A stretch of 64,000 nucleotides of DNA from Aphanomyces cochlioides. Lineage: Eukaryota > Oomycota > Saprolegniomycetes > Saprolegniales > Verrucalvaceae. The stretch spans positions 744,001 to 808,000 of the forward strand of contig JAHQRK010000015.1 in assembly GCA_019828595.1 (NCBI GenBank). Reading direction: 5' to 3'. A model generated the notes under the pieces. That model had not been told where the DNA came from. It did no database searches and was given only the letters and a program-made list of their open reading frames with translations. Shown here one piece after another: positions 46,282-58,234 of this stretch; position 1 is the stretch's first letter, and each line of letters opens with the position of its first letter. The position numbers were made by a program, and so were the translations under genes.

Positions 46282-47944
46282 ATGGGGTCCCGCAAGCATT
46301 ATCCGCTCCCGTCGACGTTCTTTAGCTGTCCGAAGCTGTCTCCAAGTGAAGAAGCGCAATTTGTCTCGCTCGCGAAAGAATCGCTCCAACAGTTTATCGA
46401 AATGGGCTTGGAACCGATGCAATATTCATGGACATCACAAGCTGAGCAAAATGGCGTTCGGCTCTATGAAGGTCCTCCTGACCCACGGCATAAGCGTAAG
46501 ACTCTCTGGCAAATTCAACAAAATTCAATGAGCTGCATGTGTAGATGTGGTACCGTACCGAGGTGTGACGACGATCCATGGCACGCTTCACGAAGTCGCG
46601 ATGCTTCGGGCGTTTGAGACGCGGGAGTTGTGCCTCCAACATGTCCACCGCAATGCCAAAGCATCCAATCTACTGGATGTCTTACCGCTCTACAGCTTTG
46701 TTGAGAGAACGGACGAATCGCCGCTACAGCAAATTTATGTCAACTGGTGCGCCGTCACGAGTCCACTGCCAATCGTGAAAGACCGCGATTTCCTCTTCCT
46801 CGAGTCTCAAGACGAGTTTACGCTTGAAGACGGCCGAAACGGATGGGCTTACTGCCAGCATTCAATCGCACTGGCGTCGTGTCCGCCTCAACCTCTCTTT
46901 GGACTCTCTCTCGTTCGTGGGTCGATATATCACTCCGGTTGCATCTTTATCGAGTCTGCCGACACCCCTGGCGTTCTAGAGGTATTAAGCCACTATACAG
47001 TTGACGTCAAAGGAAATCTTCCCATGTGGCTACGCCGACATTCGATGCATCGTTTTATCACTCAGACTGGGTCGCTTAACCAACACATTCACGAAATGCG
47101 TCTTGGCTCCATGCCACTGAAAACGCTTGTGGAATGCGAACCGGTCGGACAATCCAAGTATTGCAGTCTCTGCACTCGCTCCTTTGGGCTCTGGTCGGCA
47201 AAGAACTGCCAGAGATGTGGCCAAGTCGTCTGCCACAAATGCAGTCAGCGTTGGCGTGTCGGTGTCGGCTCATCAGTTCAGATCTGCATCGACTGCTCCA
47301 ACCAAGTCCGCGATCACAGCGAATGGCAAATGGCTTCTACGAGTTTGAGTAATCGTCGATCTCATGCGAAAGCAAGAAGCTCTCCACCATCATTGCGACC
47401 TGGGTCGAGAAGCTATCAAACTCCACGGATGTCATGTGCCACAGAAACGATGGACATGCGGCGATTCATCGATGAAGAAGCTCGAGTTCGGGAGGCGCGC
47501 AAGGAGCGCGTTCGTCAAGCCATGTACAGCCAACTCACGCCCGGCATGGATCGGTTCATTGCACTGGATACTATCCGAACCATGGATGATCCTCTTGCAA
47601 GTGGATTGACGGAGCGCTCGTCTTCATCCATCACCAACGAGAAGAGCAAGTTTGATCTGGGTTACTTGGATGAGCATTTTCAACCTCAAGACAATGTCAT
47701 CTATGCCAGCGTCGAGGAGGTTGAAGTGAAAACCATCGTGCTCTCTGAAGCTGAACCAATTCGAGCTGCTACGTTAAATGAAGATTTTGCATCTGAGCTC
47801 CGCTCGTCGCTCTCAAGCTTGAATACTGACATCAGTGAGCAGCAATGCCTCAAGATGGAGGTGATGTATCCCCATGCCGAACCCAGCGCGTCATTCACGC
47901 GCCTCTTGCATCTCCTAGCACAGAAACAGGAAAATGAAACGTAA
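46282..47944 (+). CDS. START-like protein with degenerate FYVE finger, copy A
   Basis: Two exons, 46282-46495 and 46545-47944, giving 537 aa. The N-terminal ~330 residues fit a START-type lipid-binding fold (LLDVLPLYSF..., VNWCAVTSPLPIVKDRDFLFLE, WAYCQHSIAL, IYHSGCIFIES, GVLEVLSHYTVDVKGN). A Cys-rich finger follows: YCSLCTRSFGLWSAKNCQRC, GQVVCHKC, ICIDC. It has the eight-cysteine FYVE spacing, but the basic R(R/K)HHCR motif that contacts phosphatidylinositol 3-phosphate is replaced by SAKNCQRC. The C-terminus is acidic and Ser-rich. START-FYVE architectures are strongly expanded in oomycetes. Expected role: lipid sensing on internal membranes, but PI3P binding is doubtful. Confidence 0.82.
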
Positions 47945-47958
47945 AACAATTAATTTAA

Positions 47959-49840
47959 CTAGCTTGCCGCTGCCGCAGAGGTAGCGGCAGCTGCCATCAC
48001 ATTCTTCTCGCGCATGTATGCGTCGATAGCCAATGCATGCCAATCAACTCGGATCAACCACACGACGCCGTAAATTGCACAGATCAAAAACGCAGTGGAA
48101 ATGCCAAGCCAGAGACCGACGATGCCGTCGGCTAAGATGTGAGCGAGGCATATTCCAAGAGGCAGACCAATCAAAAGGTACGCGACGCCATTCAAGACTG
48201 CGCCTGGGCATAATTTAGCCGTCATCTCGATTGATGAACCTGCTGTCTACCTCGAGTTTGCTGGCCGCTGCCTCGAAAGATGCCGAGAATTGCAGCGTAG
48301 ATGCCACACGCGGTTTGAAAAGGAGCACATGCAAGCAAGAGCTGTGCCGTGAGGTCGACAATACTTTCGTCGTTGGTGTACATATATGGAAATGAGTTGC
48401 GAAAAGCGACCATTGAAATCGCCGCGACAAGACCCAAAGCTCCGCAAATGCCAACGCATTGCCAGGCAGCATATCGAGCTCTAATGGGATCATTTGCACT
48501 AGAAGATAACACTCAACGGGAAACCTTGGATGAAATGACGTACCCAAGAGCATTGCCAACACGAACAGATCCCGCTACAGCGACAGGGCCATAAAGCATG
48601 TAGAAGAATCCACGAAAACCATGCATGCACACATCGGCGCTGATGGCAACTTCAGCATTGGGCAACATGCCTACGGTGGTGTAAGAGGACACAGAAACGA
48701 CGTGAAAGTCAGGAACCAGCAATAATGGACGCCAGTGAGATGCCCCATAATTCAAATCCGTGCATCGCTGCACCAGATAGACTGAGATCCAGCACCTGTG
48801 GAACCAACGACCACGCCGCATTGAGGTTCCAACCTTCACGTTGTAGTTCAGTACAAGTAGGAGGGATTTAGAAACGACTACCTTTCCATTCATTGCGGTA
48901 GACAGCGCTCTGAGCAAGATATGGCCACAGCACCAGAGGTGCAACCACGGCCATAATGGTAGCCGAGACGCCTCGGCCTAGATATCCCAAGGATGTGTGG
49001 AACATGAGAAAGTAATTAATCCCGACGTTGACGAAGAGGCTCACGCCTGAGACGACAACCAGCGGCGCGACGATGTTTTGGCCTAAAAAGAGAGTAAAGT
49101 TTAGAAACTCGGGCCTTGGCAAGGAGAAAGACTCTGAAGGACGCGACGAAGAAGGTCGTAAAAGAGACAAATGGGCAGCATGGGAATCATGAGCAAGACA
49201 AGATTGCTAGCAAGAACAGCAACTTCGTTCGTTTGTCCAAAGATCAGAAGGATATCTTTGCAAAACAAACAGACAAACATGACGGGAACCAATACAAGAT
49301 TGCCCTGCAAGTGATTGTCAATCGCGGAACAGCAACCATGCTCACCGCAATCCATCCCGCTTGAAAGACAAGTCCAAGGTCTTTCGCTATGCCAGCGCCA
49401 TAAGATTGAGAGCAAAGAGTATCCATGGCAGATCCATTGCCTCCGATGACTGTCCAGCCCGTGAGGAGGAGAAACGTCATGCCCATTGCAATCGCTGAAA
49501 TATACGCTTTGCTCAATGCAGTGCTGAGGTGGCCCATCATCATGACTGGAATAACAAACGAAACGTGGTCAAACGCGGAGCTGAGCATCTACAGGCATCG
49601 TCCGTCACATCCAAAGATCCCACGATGCCGTACCAGAGGGAGAGCCAAGAAAACAAGTGGTTTCAGCTCGTAGCCTCCGACCAGAGCTTCGAGATGAGCT
49701 CTCCACTTGGTATTAGACGGTGAGACTGTCTTTGGTAGCAGAGGCGTGTCTTCCATAGGCGGCAAATCGTCCACGCAAGAGCGCATCTCCAAGATCTCAT
49801 GGTGGGCCATCGTGGTGCGACAGTCGCAATCATCTCGCAT
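47959..49840 (-). CDS. MATE-family efflux transporter
   Basis: Multi-exon (about eight) minus-strand gene. A polar N-terminus (MRDDCDCRTTMAHHEILEMR, later PPMEDTPLLPK with a dileucine-like signal) is followed by paired hydrophobic segments of the multidrug and toxic-compound extrusion family. The diagnostic TM region is GGNGSAMDTLCSQSYGAG. Others are SNLVLLMIPMLPICLFYDLLRR, ATIMAVVAPLVLWPYL, and the last helices LIGLPLGICLAHILADGIVGLWLG. MATE proteins exchange organic cations or drugs for H+ or Na+ at plasma or vacuolar membranes. It ends in an alanine run (AAAATSAAAAS), convergent with the START/FYVE-like gene, 14 nt between stops. An alternative start is ATG 49810. Confidence 0.87.
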
Positions 49841-50570
49841 CGTTTCGAGTCGGCTAAAATACGCACCAAAATCCGAATTAACGTTATACGCACCTATTTT
49901 CGTTCCTCCAATCAAATCAAAGTTGAAGTGAACCATCAATCGATCGAACAAGGTCGTTGCATGTGCGACAATTCATGGGCCGGCAAGACAATCTCTTCAC
50001 TGAAAGCTAATTTCTTTGAGTGGCGTTCTCCCATCATGGTCGAGAAGAATGAGGCTTTCATGAGCTCTCCATAGCTATTTTCATAGCTTGCTGAGAGTCC
50101 GTGCAGCACAAGATACACAGTGAAGAATGTTTAGGTTCGATTCTCCAATGCACCCATGGAGCAGCGTCAAGATTCGCGTTTTTCAGCAATTTATTGCAAT
50201 ACACACCAGATCTACTGCTTGCCATCGAAGAGAGGCAAGCCAGGCAAGTCATCGCCTTGGAATGTGGACGCTCACGGTTCCAATTCCCAACGGAAGCAGC
50301 TATTTTCAACCCGACCAAGCAGCGAATTGCCGCTGTAATATTTTGAATTTGAAAATCGGTGTTCATACAAAAGTCTAGATAATTCTTGAGAATTTTTGCA
50401 TGGGGGCTGCATTCCTTTATCCGGATATTTGATTATAATATATGAAATAAAGTATATGCTTGATACAGATATATTTTATCCGGATTAAATGGACCCAGGG
50501 GTAGTGAAAGTAGGATGTCGAACCACAGTTTCGATTTCGAGTCGACCCAAGTTTGTCGCCTGTTGCGACC
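49841..50570. promoter_or_regulatory. Divergent intergenic region with TATCCGGAT motifs
   Basis: Region between the MATE gene and the SLC1-type gene. TTTATCCGGATATTTG lies at about 50416 and TTTTATCCGGATTAAATG at about 50474-50491, some 80-150 bp upstream of the symporter ATG. No coding feature recognised. Confidence 0.4.
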
Positions 50571-52210
50571 ATGGAAAGGACAGACGAGAGCTACTCGATC
50601 GCACTCACGCCGCGGGAAAGCGTCGGATCTGTACATTCTCTAGAAGAGAAGCACAGCCTCCTCGAAGAAGAAAATCCTCTTGAATCCGAGCGGTGGTATC
50701 ACAATCCAAGCGTCCGAATTCTCGTGGGATGTGTTTTGGGCATCGTCGTTGGGTATTTGATGGGAAAGTACGGCGCATCGAAAGAAGTCGTATCATGGAT
50801 TTCCCTGCCAGGTGAACTCTTCCTCCGAGCTCTCACATGCGTCGTCGTACCGCTGGTCTTTGTGAATATCTTCCTCTCAGTTGTCGATATGCTCGCCTCT
50901 GGTCATGCAGCGAAATCGGGCATTTACACTGTTGTCTTCTTTGTCCTCACCACGGCCTTGGCGGTACTGACTAGCTTTGCGTCAGTGCTCTTATTCAAAG
51001 TGTGGTTTTCAACCTCGTCCACCGCGACAATCTCAGCATCTGCTGAGACAGCTTTGCCTTGTGGACAAGACACCGTCGTTCAATGGTTTCCAAATGGAAC
51101 ACTCCTCTGTGCATCCCTCTCGACTACTTCTGGCGGTCTGCCGGTTGTCTTGCCACACAATGACACCTCAACAAAATCGTCGCTTTCTCAAACGATTCAA
51201 GACCAGATCTTTCGTGCCCTTGTCCCAGACAATATCGTGCAGCAATTCATCTCGGGCAATTACTTGGGTAAGTTCTTTCAGCTCTCTTAAGCCTTTATCT
51301 TGCTCGAAGGTATCATGTCTTTTGCGATATTTCTCGCTGTATCGATGCAGAAAGTGAAACCACGACCCACAACATTTATTCATTTTTGTCAAGAGCTTAA
51401 TGCTACTCTGCTCGTGTGCATCCGGCTTATCATTGACCTCACACCGATTGCCGTATTTTCTCTCGTCTCGGGAGGTCTTGGAACCACAAGCAATTTGAAG
51501 TCGGTGTTGTCTGACGTTGGCATTTTCCTGGTTTCTTTTCTTGCTGCGGTACGTGATTTGGTAAATGATTCGTTTCTCATCTCGACGTAGATATTCATCC
51601 ATTATTTTGTCACTTTGATGGGTCTCTTATGGCTTGTTACTCGTCGATCACCCTGGGAAGCACTTTCGACCATGTGGCCTGCTCAAGTATTTGCATTCTG
51701 CTGTGCTAGTTCGGCCGCAACACTGCCAGAAACGCTACACTGTGCAGACAGCGTCGGTGTTCCCAAGAGCATAGCTTCATTCGTGATTACAATGGGGGCT
51801 ACATTGCATATGAATGGCACATCTATCTATTTTCCGTGTGCTATCATTTACTTGGCGGTGTCCACCGGTGATGAAGCCCATTTCACAGCTGCATCTTTTA
51901 TTTTGCTTGGTGTATTGAGCATGATGTCAGCGATTGCAGCAGCTCCAGTCCCAAGCGCTGCATTAGTTTTGGTTATTCCCATGTTCAACACTGTTTGCGG
52001 TACTCCATTGTGATTCTGCTCCTTACCTTGGTATGACATTTAGGTACGACTGGAGCCACCCCAGCCAATTTTTCTTACTTGCTAGCCATGGACTTCTTGC
52101 TCGATCGTTTCCGAACATGGCTGAATATTTCGGGCGACTTGGTTGTGGCCGAATGCGTTGCTGCCCTTGCTAAAAAGGCCAAGTTGGACACGGTGTCGCT
52201 CGAAGGGTGA
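50571..52210 (+). CDS. Dicarboxylate/amino acid:cation symporter (SLC1/DAACS)
   Basis: Multi-exon with introns near 51266-51310, 51550-51590 and 52001-52043. The start is ATG 50571 (MERTDESYSIALTPRES), with a long cytosolic N-terminus. Family landmarks: SVRILVGCVLGIVVGYLMGK (TM1), LFLRALTCVVVPLVFVNIFLSVVDM (TM2), a large glycosylatable loop between TM3 and TM4 (NGT, NDT), IRLIIDLTPIAVFSLVSGG, the HP1-type serine motif CASSAATLPETL, TM7 GATLHMNGTSIYFP (NMDGT in bacterial members), and APVPSAALVLVIPMF. It should couple Na+/H+ to uptake of glutamate/aspartate, neutral amino acids or dicarboxylates. The substrate is not resolvable here. Confidence 0.9.
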
Positions 52211-52378
52211 TTGAAGCACACTTCCACCGACGCCGTATCCTCTTTGGGTATCATTTTTAACACTTTGGAATGCACAATTCCAGCACCTCTGCACTTTGTC
52301 CAAAAGCACTTTAGTTCGTTATCGATAATACATCATTTATATCAGTTACGCACTTGTAACCGGTCTATTGAAAGACTC

Positions 52379-55300
52379 ATGGCGTCGGTGACGGCACCTC
52401 AGAGTGAACCCGAGGCATTGCTCTCACCAACGAAGAAATCGTTCGTGAGCAAAATCCCTCGGCGCAAATCGTTTGAAGGGTCGTTGCCAGCTCCGTCTTC
52501 TGACAACAACCAACACGAAGAGCCAACGCCACCAAAGGTTCTTCCTGCTTAACCTCTTGCGTCGCTAAACTTTTGTAGGCCAAAATGGACAAGCATCAGC
52601 AGTATATCAAAGAACTGGAAGAGAAAAAGCGGAAAGAAAAAGAAGAAGAGCAGGCCAAAGCTGACAAGCAGCGCCGTCTTCGTGTGAAACTGCGTCAGAG
52701 TATCCTCCAACGCGCAGCAGCTATTCGCAGTGAGTCCGATGAGCAAACGAAAGACGAAGAACCTACGTACGATGAATGAATATGTGGACACTTACGAATT
52801 GTGTGCATGATAGACAAGATCCTGAAATGACTGAGGATGAGAAGAAGGCGAAAGCTGCAGCCCAAAAGAAACTCCTACAGAAGCAACAAGTATCGCTTGC
52901 CAACTCTCTGAATTGACTATTCTCTAGGCATTGCTTGAAACAATGAAGGCAAAGCGGCAAAAGGAAGCCGAAGAGGCTGAGGCTGAACGACTTAAAGCTC
53001 AGAAGAAGAAGGACGTGACACGAAAGGCAGCACTCGGCAATCAAGTGAGCGCAACCAGATCACTAGATTGTTATAGCTCCGTACAGGAAGTGCCTAGTCG
53101 GATGCAAGACGCATTGGAAAAGTTCAATCAAGTTGCAGCAGGAAGTGCTGTGAGCGCCGTTCGCATAAAAAAAGAGGAAAAGAGCGAGCCTGTCGCTGCA
53201 CTAACCCCAGAGGAAAAGGAACAAAGGCAATGATACAACAACCAGAGCGTGGAAGTTGATTATTCTCGTAGATCTCAGCAGCAGGAAGCTATCAAACGAA
53301 AACAAGTCGAGTACTTGCAGAAATTGGCTGAAGATCGCAAACTGAAACAGCAAGAGGAAGATGCCCAGCAACAACTCTTACAGCAAAAACGTGCTAAAGT
53401 GCGGGAAGAGGCGATGCTAAAAGCTGAGGTTGCCAAACTCAACAAAGCACCAGCGCCTCCTCCTCAAAATGAGGAAGAGAACAAAACCATGGAGAAGCCC
53501 AAAGTTAACGTTGAAGGTAGAGAGCTCAGAGAGTTTTTGTTGTCCAGACTGAATTGTTTGTGTAGCTATGGTATCACGTCTGAGTAAACTCAAAGCAAGT
53601 GAAGTTCAGCTTGTTCCTGAAGCCAAAGACTTTGCATCGTGGAAGAAACGCAATGGTGTCGCCCAGGATACCAAGGTCAGTTGAAGTGAAAACATCTGAA
53701 TTACGTGTCGATCTAGGTGTTTTGCCTTACTGGATGGTACCCCGTGATCAAAGAGACGCTTGAAAAGCGTGGATGGTTTCACAATCCTGACCGCAATAGT
53801 CCCTACTTTGATTTAAAGTGGGCTCTTAAATCTGACGATCTCAAGAACGTCAAGCTCAACGAAGACCAGGTACAAAGACTCGTAGCCTTTGCCGACAGGG
53901 CCTTCATAGCTTGTCAATCACTTTTTACAAAATACCGCGATTACGACGAAGGTTGGCCTACTTCACAACCTTCGCAAGTACGTAAATCACGTTCCGAACC
54001 AGCCAAGCATTGTTGGAAATGATTAGCATTACATGGTTTCTCAGTGAAGATATTGACAGTTTTTTCCCTCGGGCGTACGATTTAAATGAACCTTCAGACA
54101 TGCAGGCAACAAGCAACGTCAGCTCAACGTGTACTCAAGACTGCTGTTTAGGGATACATTCAAGACTTTCGTTACATCCATGCCGAAGGCATGCTCAAAC
54201 GCCTCGGTATTCAATGCCGAGCATTTCTCGACCAAGATATTCCAGTTCTTGCAAATGCTGGCGTGATTGATGTCTTGCTCGCAGTGTGCCGAAAACGACA
54301 GGAAATACTCCCAGATGATGCTTTGGATAACAGCGACTCATGTGGTCGGTTCCTCGGACGCACGTCGAAGCTAAATCCATGTTGTCAGGTGTTGAGCCAC
54401 TGGTGACCGATCTTCAGTGGGAGGTTCTTACACGCTGCAATCTCAATGGCCCCAGTGCCATCCGAGCTGCTTTTGCTTATACCAAACCGCCCCCTCCTGA
54501 AACTTCAGAGCAGCCCCTCTCCCCCAGCGAGCAAAAAGAAGAAGCAAAACTTGCTCGTAAGCAAGATAAGCTAATGGGTATGGGAGCCGTCCCATGTTTT
54601 ATCTGAAGCGATTGACTGTAGAGGCTGCATTTGCAAAGGAAAAATCTCGACTCAATAGTCTCTTGGCTCAAGTCGCCCCTCTGTCCATTGAATCAGCCCA
54701 AGAAATACTTGCGATACTAAAAGGTGTTTCATCGTAGGAGAACCCGAGAGGAAACTCACGTTATTACAATTAGACTTGGAAGCACATTGCCCCCAATTCC
54801 ACTTGAATGGCGCCGACAGCAAAAATGTTTGGATCGTTAAACCAGCAGGTAATTTTTAGCTTAGCATTTTCGACCAAGCTCAATGTCATTGCTGTAGGCA
54901 TGTCTCGAGGACGCGGCATTCGCGTTTTTAATCAACTCCACGAACTTCTCGCATACGCTGATGTTGAAAACCACAAGGAATGCCAATGGATAGTTCAAAA
55001 GTACATTGAGAATCCGCTCTTGGTATGCAATCGCAAGTTTGACATTCGTCAGGTATAGCCCCCTTCTTTCAAGACAATGACCATGCTGGGTTTGATTGTA
55101 GTGGGTATTTGTTACGTCGTGGAACCCACTAACAGTTTGGTTCTACCTCGATTGCTACCTTCGTTTTAGCTCAGAAGAGTACCAAGTCGACGATTTGGTA
55201 CTGCTTTAGCATGTTCGTTGTCCATTTATGGTTAAAATGCCTTGTTGATAGTCCGACCAATTTGTACACTTGACGAATAATTCCATCCAAAAGACCGGCG

Positions 55301-56128
55301 AAAACTTCTACAAGGCATATTCGACGGAAGATGGCTCGATGACTGTCGAGGGGTAAGACATGTGTAGAGTTTGATGCGTTGGTTCTCATCAGACTCAAGG
55401 AATATGTGGCACTCGGATGACTTGAATGAATACCTTAATCGAAAGTTTGGCCTCGACGCGGAAACCGGTGAAAGCATTTTCAAGTCAAAGATACAACCAC
55501 GGATGAAAGAAATCGTCGTTTGGTCCTTGAGCTGCGTCCAAGATTCGATCCAGCATCGCAAAAACTCGTGCGAATTATATGGCTATGACTTCATGCTCGA
55601 CGATACATTCAAGGTAGCGAGCCACGACAAGCTCAATTTCACAGAGTGTTGTAGCCATGGCTGATTGAAGTCAATAGCAGTCCTGCCTGTGACTACAGCA
55701 CGGCCGTGACAAAGCGGTACATTGAAACTGGTCTTGAAGATATTCTCAAAGTCATGTTGGACGTGCGTGAGTACGACATGAAACGCAAAAGCAATCAGGT
55801 ATTTTCAAATTGTCACCTCGATTGGGTTCTAATGAAACTTCACCACATCCAGCCAGCCAAGATGCCAGACACTGGTCGCTGGGAAAACATCCACAAGGGT
55901 GAATTCATTGCCAAACCTCTAGCGTCGTTCGGAGGATCGGATTTTGAAATCAAGGGCAAGAAGATGACCAAAAAGAGTCAAAGGCAGTCCCTTCCCCGTC
56001 GTGTGTCTGACGTCGCAACAATTGACGAGGACACACCCATGCAGCCGAACGAAAGCGTCGACGAGCAAGAGCCTGAAGCACCCGAACCTGTTCCAGTGCT
56101 ACCTCCAGATGGGGATGAGTTGCTGTAG
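52379..56128 (+). CDS. Tubulin glycylase, TTLL3/TTLL8-like
   Basis: Long multi-exon gene. It begins with a Ser/Pro-rich segment (KSFVSKIPRRKSFEGS) and a Lys/Glu/Gln coiled coil (YIKELEEKKRKEKEEEQ, QEAIKRKQVEYLQKLAEDRK) spanning about 300 residues. The TTL domain starts at KVFCLTGWYPVIKETLEKRG with WFHNPDRNSPYFDLKWALK. It continues with FLSEDIDSFFPRAYDL, FRYIHAEGMLKRLG, the ATP-grasp loop NVWIVKPAGMSRGRGI, NPLLVCNR-KFDIRQWVFVTSW, FVHLTNNSIQK, YGYDFMLDD and PWLIEVNSSPACDYST. TTLL3/8 enzymes add glycine to tubulin side chains in ciliary axonemes; this order of motifs is typical of that branch. Some exon joints around 53000-54700 are unresolved. The coiled-coil N-terminus could be a separate gene, but frames continue toward the ligase domain. 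Confidence 0.82.
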
Positions 56129-56415
56129 ATGACGTGGCAGCCTCAGCGAGCGATTTAATGTTGGGATGTGCTGCCTTCAAGTTGGCTCTCATGACGACGT
56201 CGATTAATGGCGATGTGATGGACGCTGTAGTATACAAATTTCAATATAATTTTATTCCTTGCAATTCATGAAAATTTATTCGGTTATCCAAATATTACTT
56301 GATTATTGTATGAAAAAGTGCAGCATATCCTAAAATTGGCCGCGTACGGCGACTTGATGCCGCGCCCCACTGCAACTGCACCCACAAACGATCCATTTTT
56401 TGATTGCGCATAGCG

Positions 56416-57917
56416 ATGGCAACGACGTCTGTCCCAGGTGATGCTTCGTTGGAGGTCCGCGTCCACCAACCTGAAGCGATGTCCGCGCGGAAATCCTCGT
56501 TGGGTAAAGACAAGCATGACAAGCTCCAGAATGCGAATGTGTTGATCTTGTACACTGGTGGCACGTTCGGTATGGCGCCTGACGCTGCAGGAACGCTCCA
56601 TCCAAAGTCGGGTTTCCTCGAGCAAAAAGTGCACGAAATGGACGAATTTAAATTCGGCGGCATGCCCAATGTGACGATCGCCGAGTGGGAAGAGCCGATT
56701 GATTCGTCCGACATGTCACCTGCTGACTGGGGACGCATTGCCAAAACCATTGAAGAACACTACTGGGACTACGATGGGTATGCTCTTGCTGAGTTACTCT
56801 TTGAGTATGACTTTTATCGCCTAGGTTTGTTATCCTTCAAGGAACAGATACGATGGCTTACACGGCATCTGCGCTTTCGTTCATGCTCGAAAACTTGGGC
56901 AAACTCGTTGTGATTTCTGGAGCAATGATTCCACTCCACTTTCCTCACAGTGATGCACGACGAAACCTCATCATGTCAGTGATTTGCGCTGCGAGCTTGG
57001 AAATTCCCGAGGTACGATCAATTTTCATTAATTTTACTATGAACGCCTGGTCATAGGTTTGCATTTATTCTAATGACAAGCTTCTCCGTGGCAACCGTAC
57101 GACCAAGACATTCAACATGGCTGTCGATGCATTCCATTCACCAAATTATCCAGTCTTAGCCATGACTGGCGTTGAAACCACGATTGAGCATGGTCTTATC
57201 TTGCCATACCCTCGTCGAAGGTAAATCTTTGTGGCTATCATTCGAACCATGACTAGCTCGAGTAGATTCACTGTTTTTACGAACCTCCACACCAACGTTT
57301 GCGTCTTCCATTTGGTTCCTGGTTTTGACGACGAGTGTATCACTGCATACATTGACAAGCATCGTGCGGATGGCAAAGCAAGCGGTATGAAAGCAATGGT
57401 GTGTTGCAATTCTTGCATCAGTGTGTTGAAATTCACAATACTTCATAGGTCTTCGCGTTGTATGGCACTGGTAACGCACCATTGAAGAAAGACGGCTTTC
57501 TTCAAGTGATCCAGCGAGCTTTGGAGTCCCATCTCGCTGTCTGTGTGACCACTCAGTGCCTCCATGGACGGTAAGTACAATGAAAAAATATCATTCCTGA
57601 ATATCTCGATGCAGGACGCAGTTGGACACGTATGCGACTGGCATCAAGCTGCTCCAAATGGGCGTAATCACGTCTTACGATATGACAATCGAGTCTTGCG
57701 TGACGAAGCTGGCTTACTTGATGGGCAAGGGATATCAAGGCTCTGAGCTCAAGGCCAAGATGGAAACGGTAGGAAGAGCCATCGTGAAAACCAAGGAATT
57801 GACTTGCTGTTTTAGGATCTTCGTGGTGAATTGAGCGTCTTGAACGAAGCTGGTGAAAGCGACTTGATGCGCGCGCACACGCAGCGCAAGGTGGTCAAGC
57901 GCATGTTGTCGCATTAG
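56416..57917 (+). CDS. L-asparaginase (type I-like)
   Basis: Hydrolyses L-asparagine to aspartate and ammonia. Multi-exon. ATG 56416 is the first in frame. The first catalytic threonine motif is VLILYTGGTFGM and the second is VILQGTDTMAYTASALSFML. Then follow VVISGAMIPLHFPHSDARRNL, EVCIYSNDKLLRGNRTTK, NYPVLAMTGVETTIEH and QTVLDTYATGIKLLQMGVI-type sequence near the end, with the C-terminal domain (DMTIESCVTKLAYLMGKG). There is no signal peptide, suggesting a cytosolic enzyme. Length is normal for the family (about 400 aa). Confidence 0.9.
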
Positions 57918-58234
57918 AAAATTCTCTTGCATCTTTGAAAGATTCGTTCTTTTTTCTTTAAATCGATTCTGTACATTAAGATCTTGCTTTTTGAATTCAG
58001 GAATGTAAGTCGATCTTATATTTAAAATGTCTTTAATATATTTAAGAAAAGCTGAAATAGCCAACATTCCTTTTCAGACAAGTCACCTTTGATATGTACA
58101 TTGAGATAATTCTATGTAAATTTGTATGAATACAGAAAAGACACAAATAAGAAAAATTGATTTTGATTGGGCAGTTCAAATTTATGCTAATTATATGGCA
58201 AATTGTATAGCAATTGAGATTAACGGAACCAAAG
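57918..58234. other. AT-rich intergenic spacer
   Basis: 317 bp between the asparaginase stop and the Rap1-like start. No gene or motif of note; runs of TTTAAAT and TATATTTAAG. Confidence 0.4.

Noticed and set aside
45753..46295. 180-codon minus-strand open frame between hydrolase copy 2 and the START/FYVE-like gene
   Set aside because: Covers the promoter region of the downstream gene, overlaps its start, has scattered Cys/His with no motif. Most likely chance.
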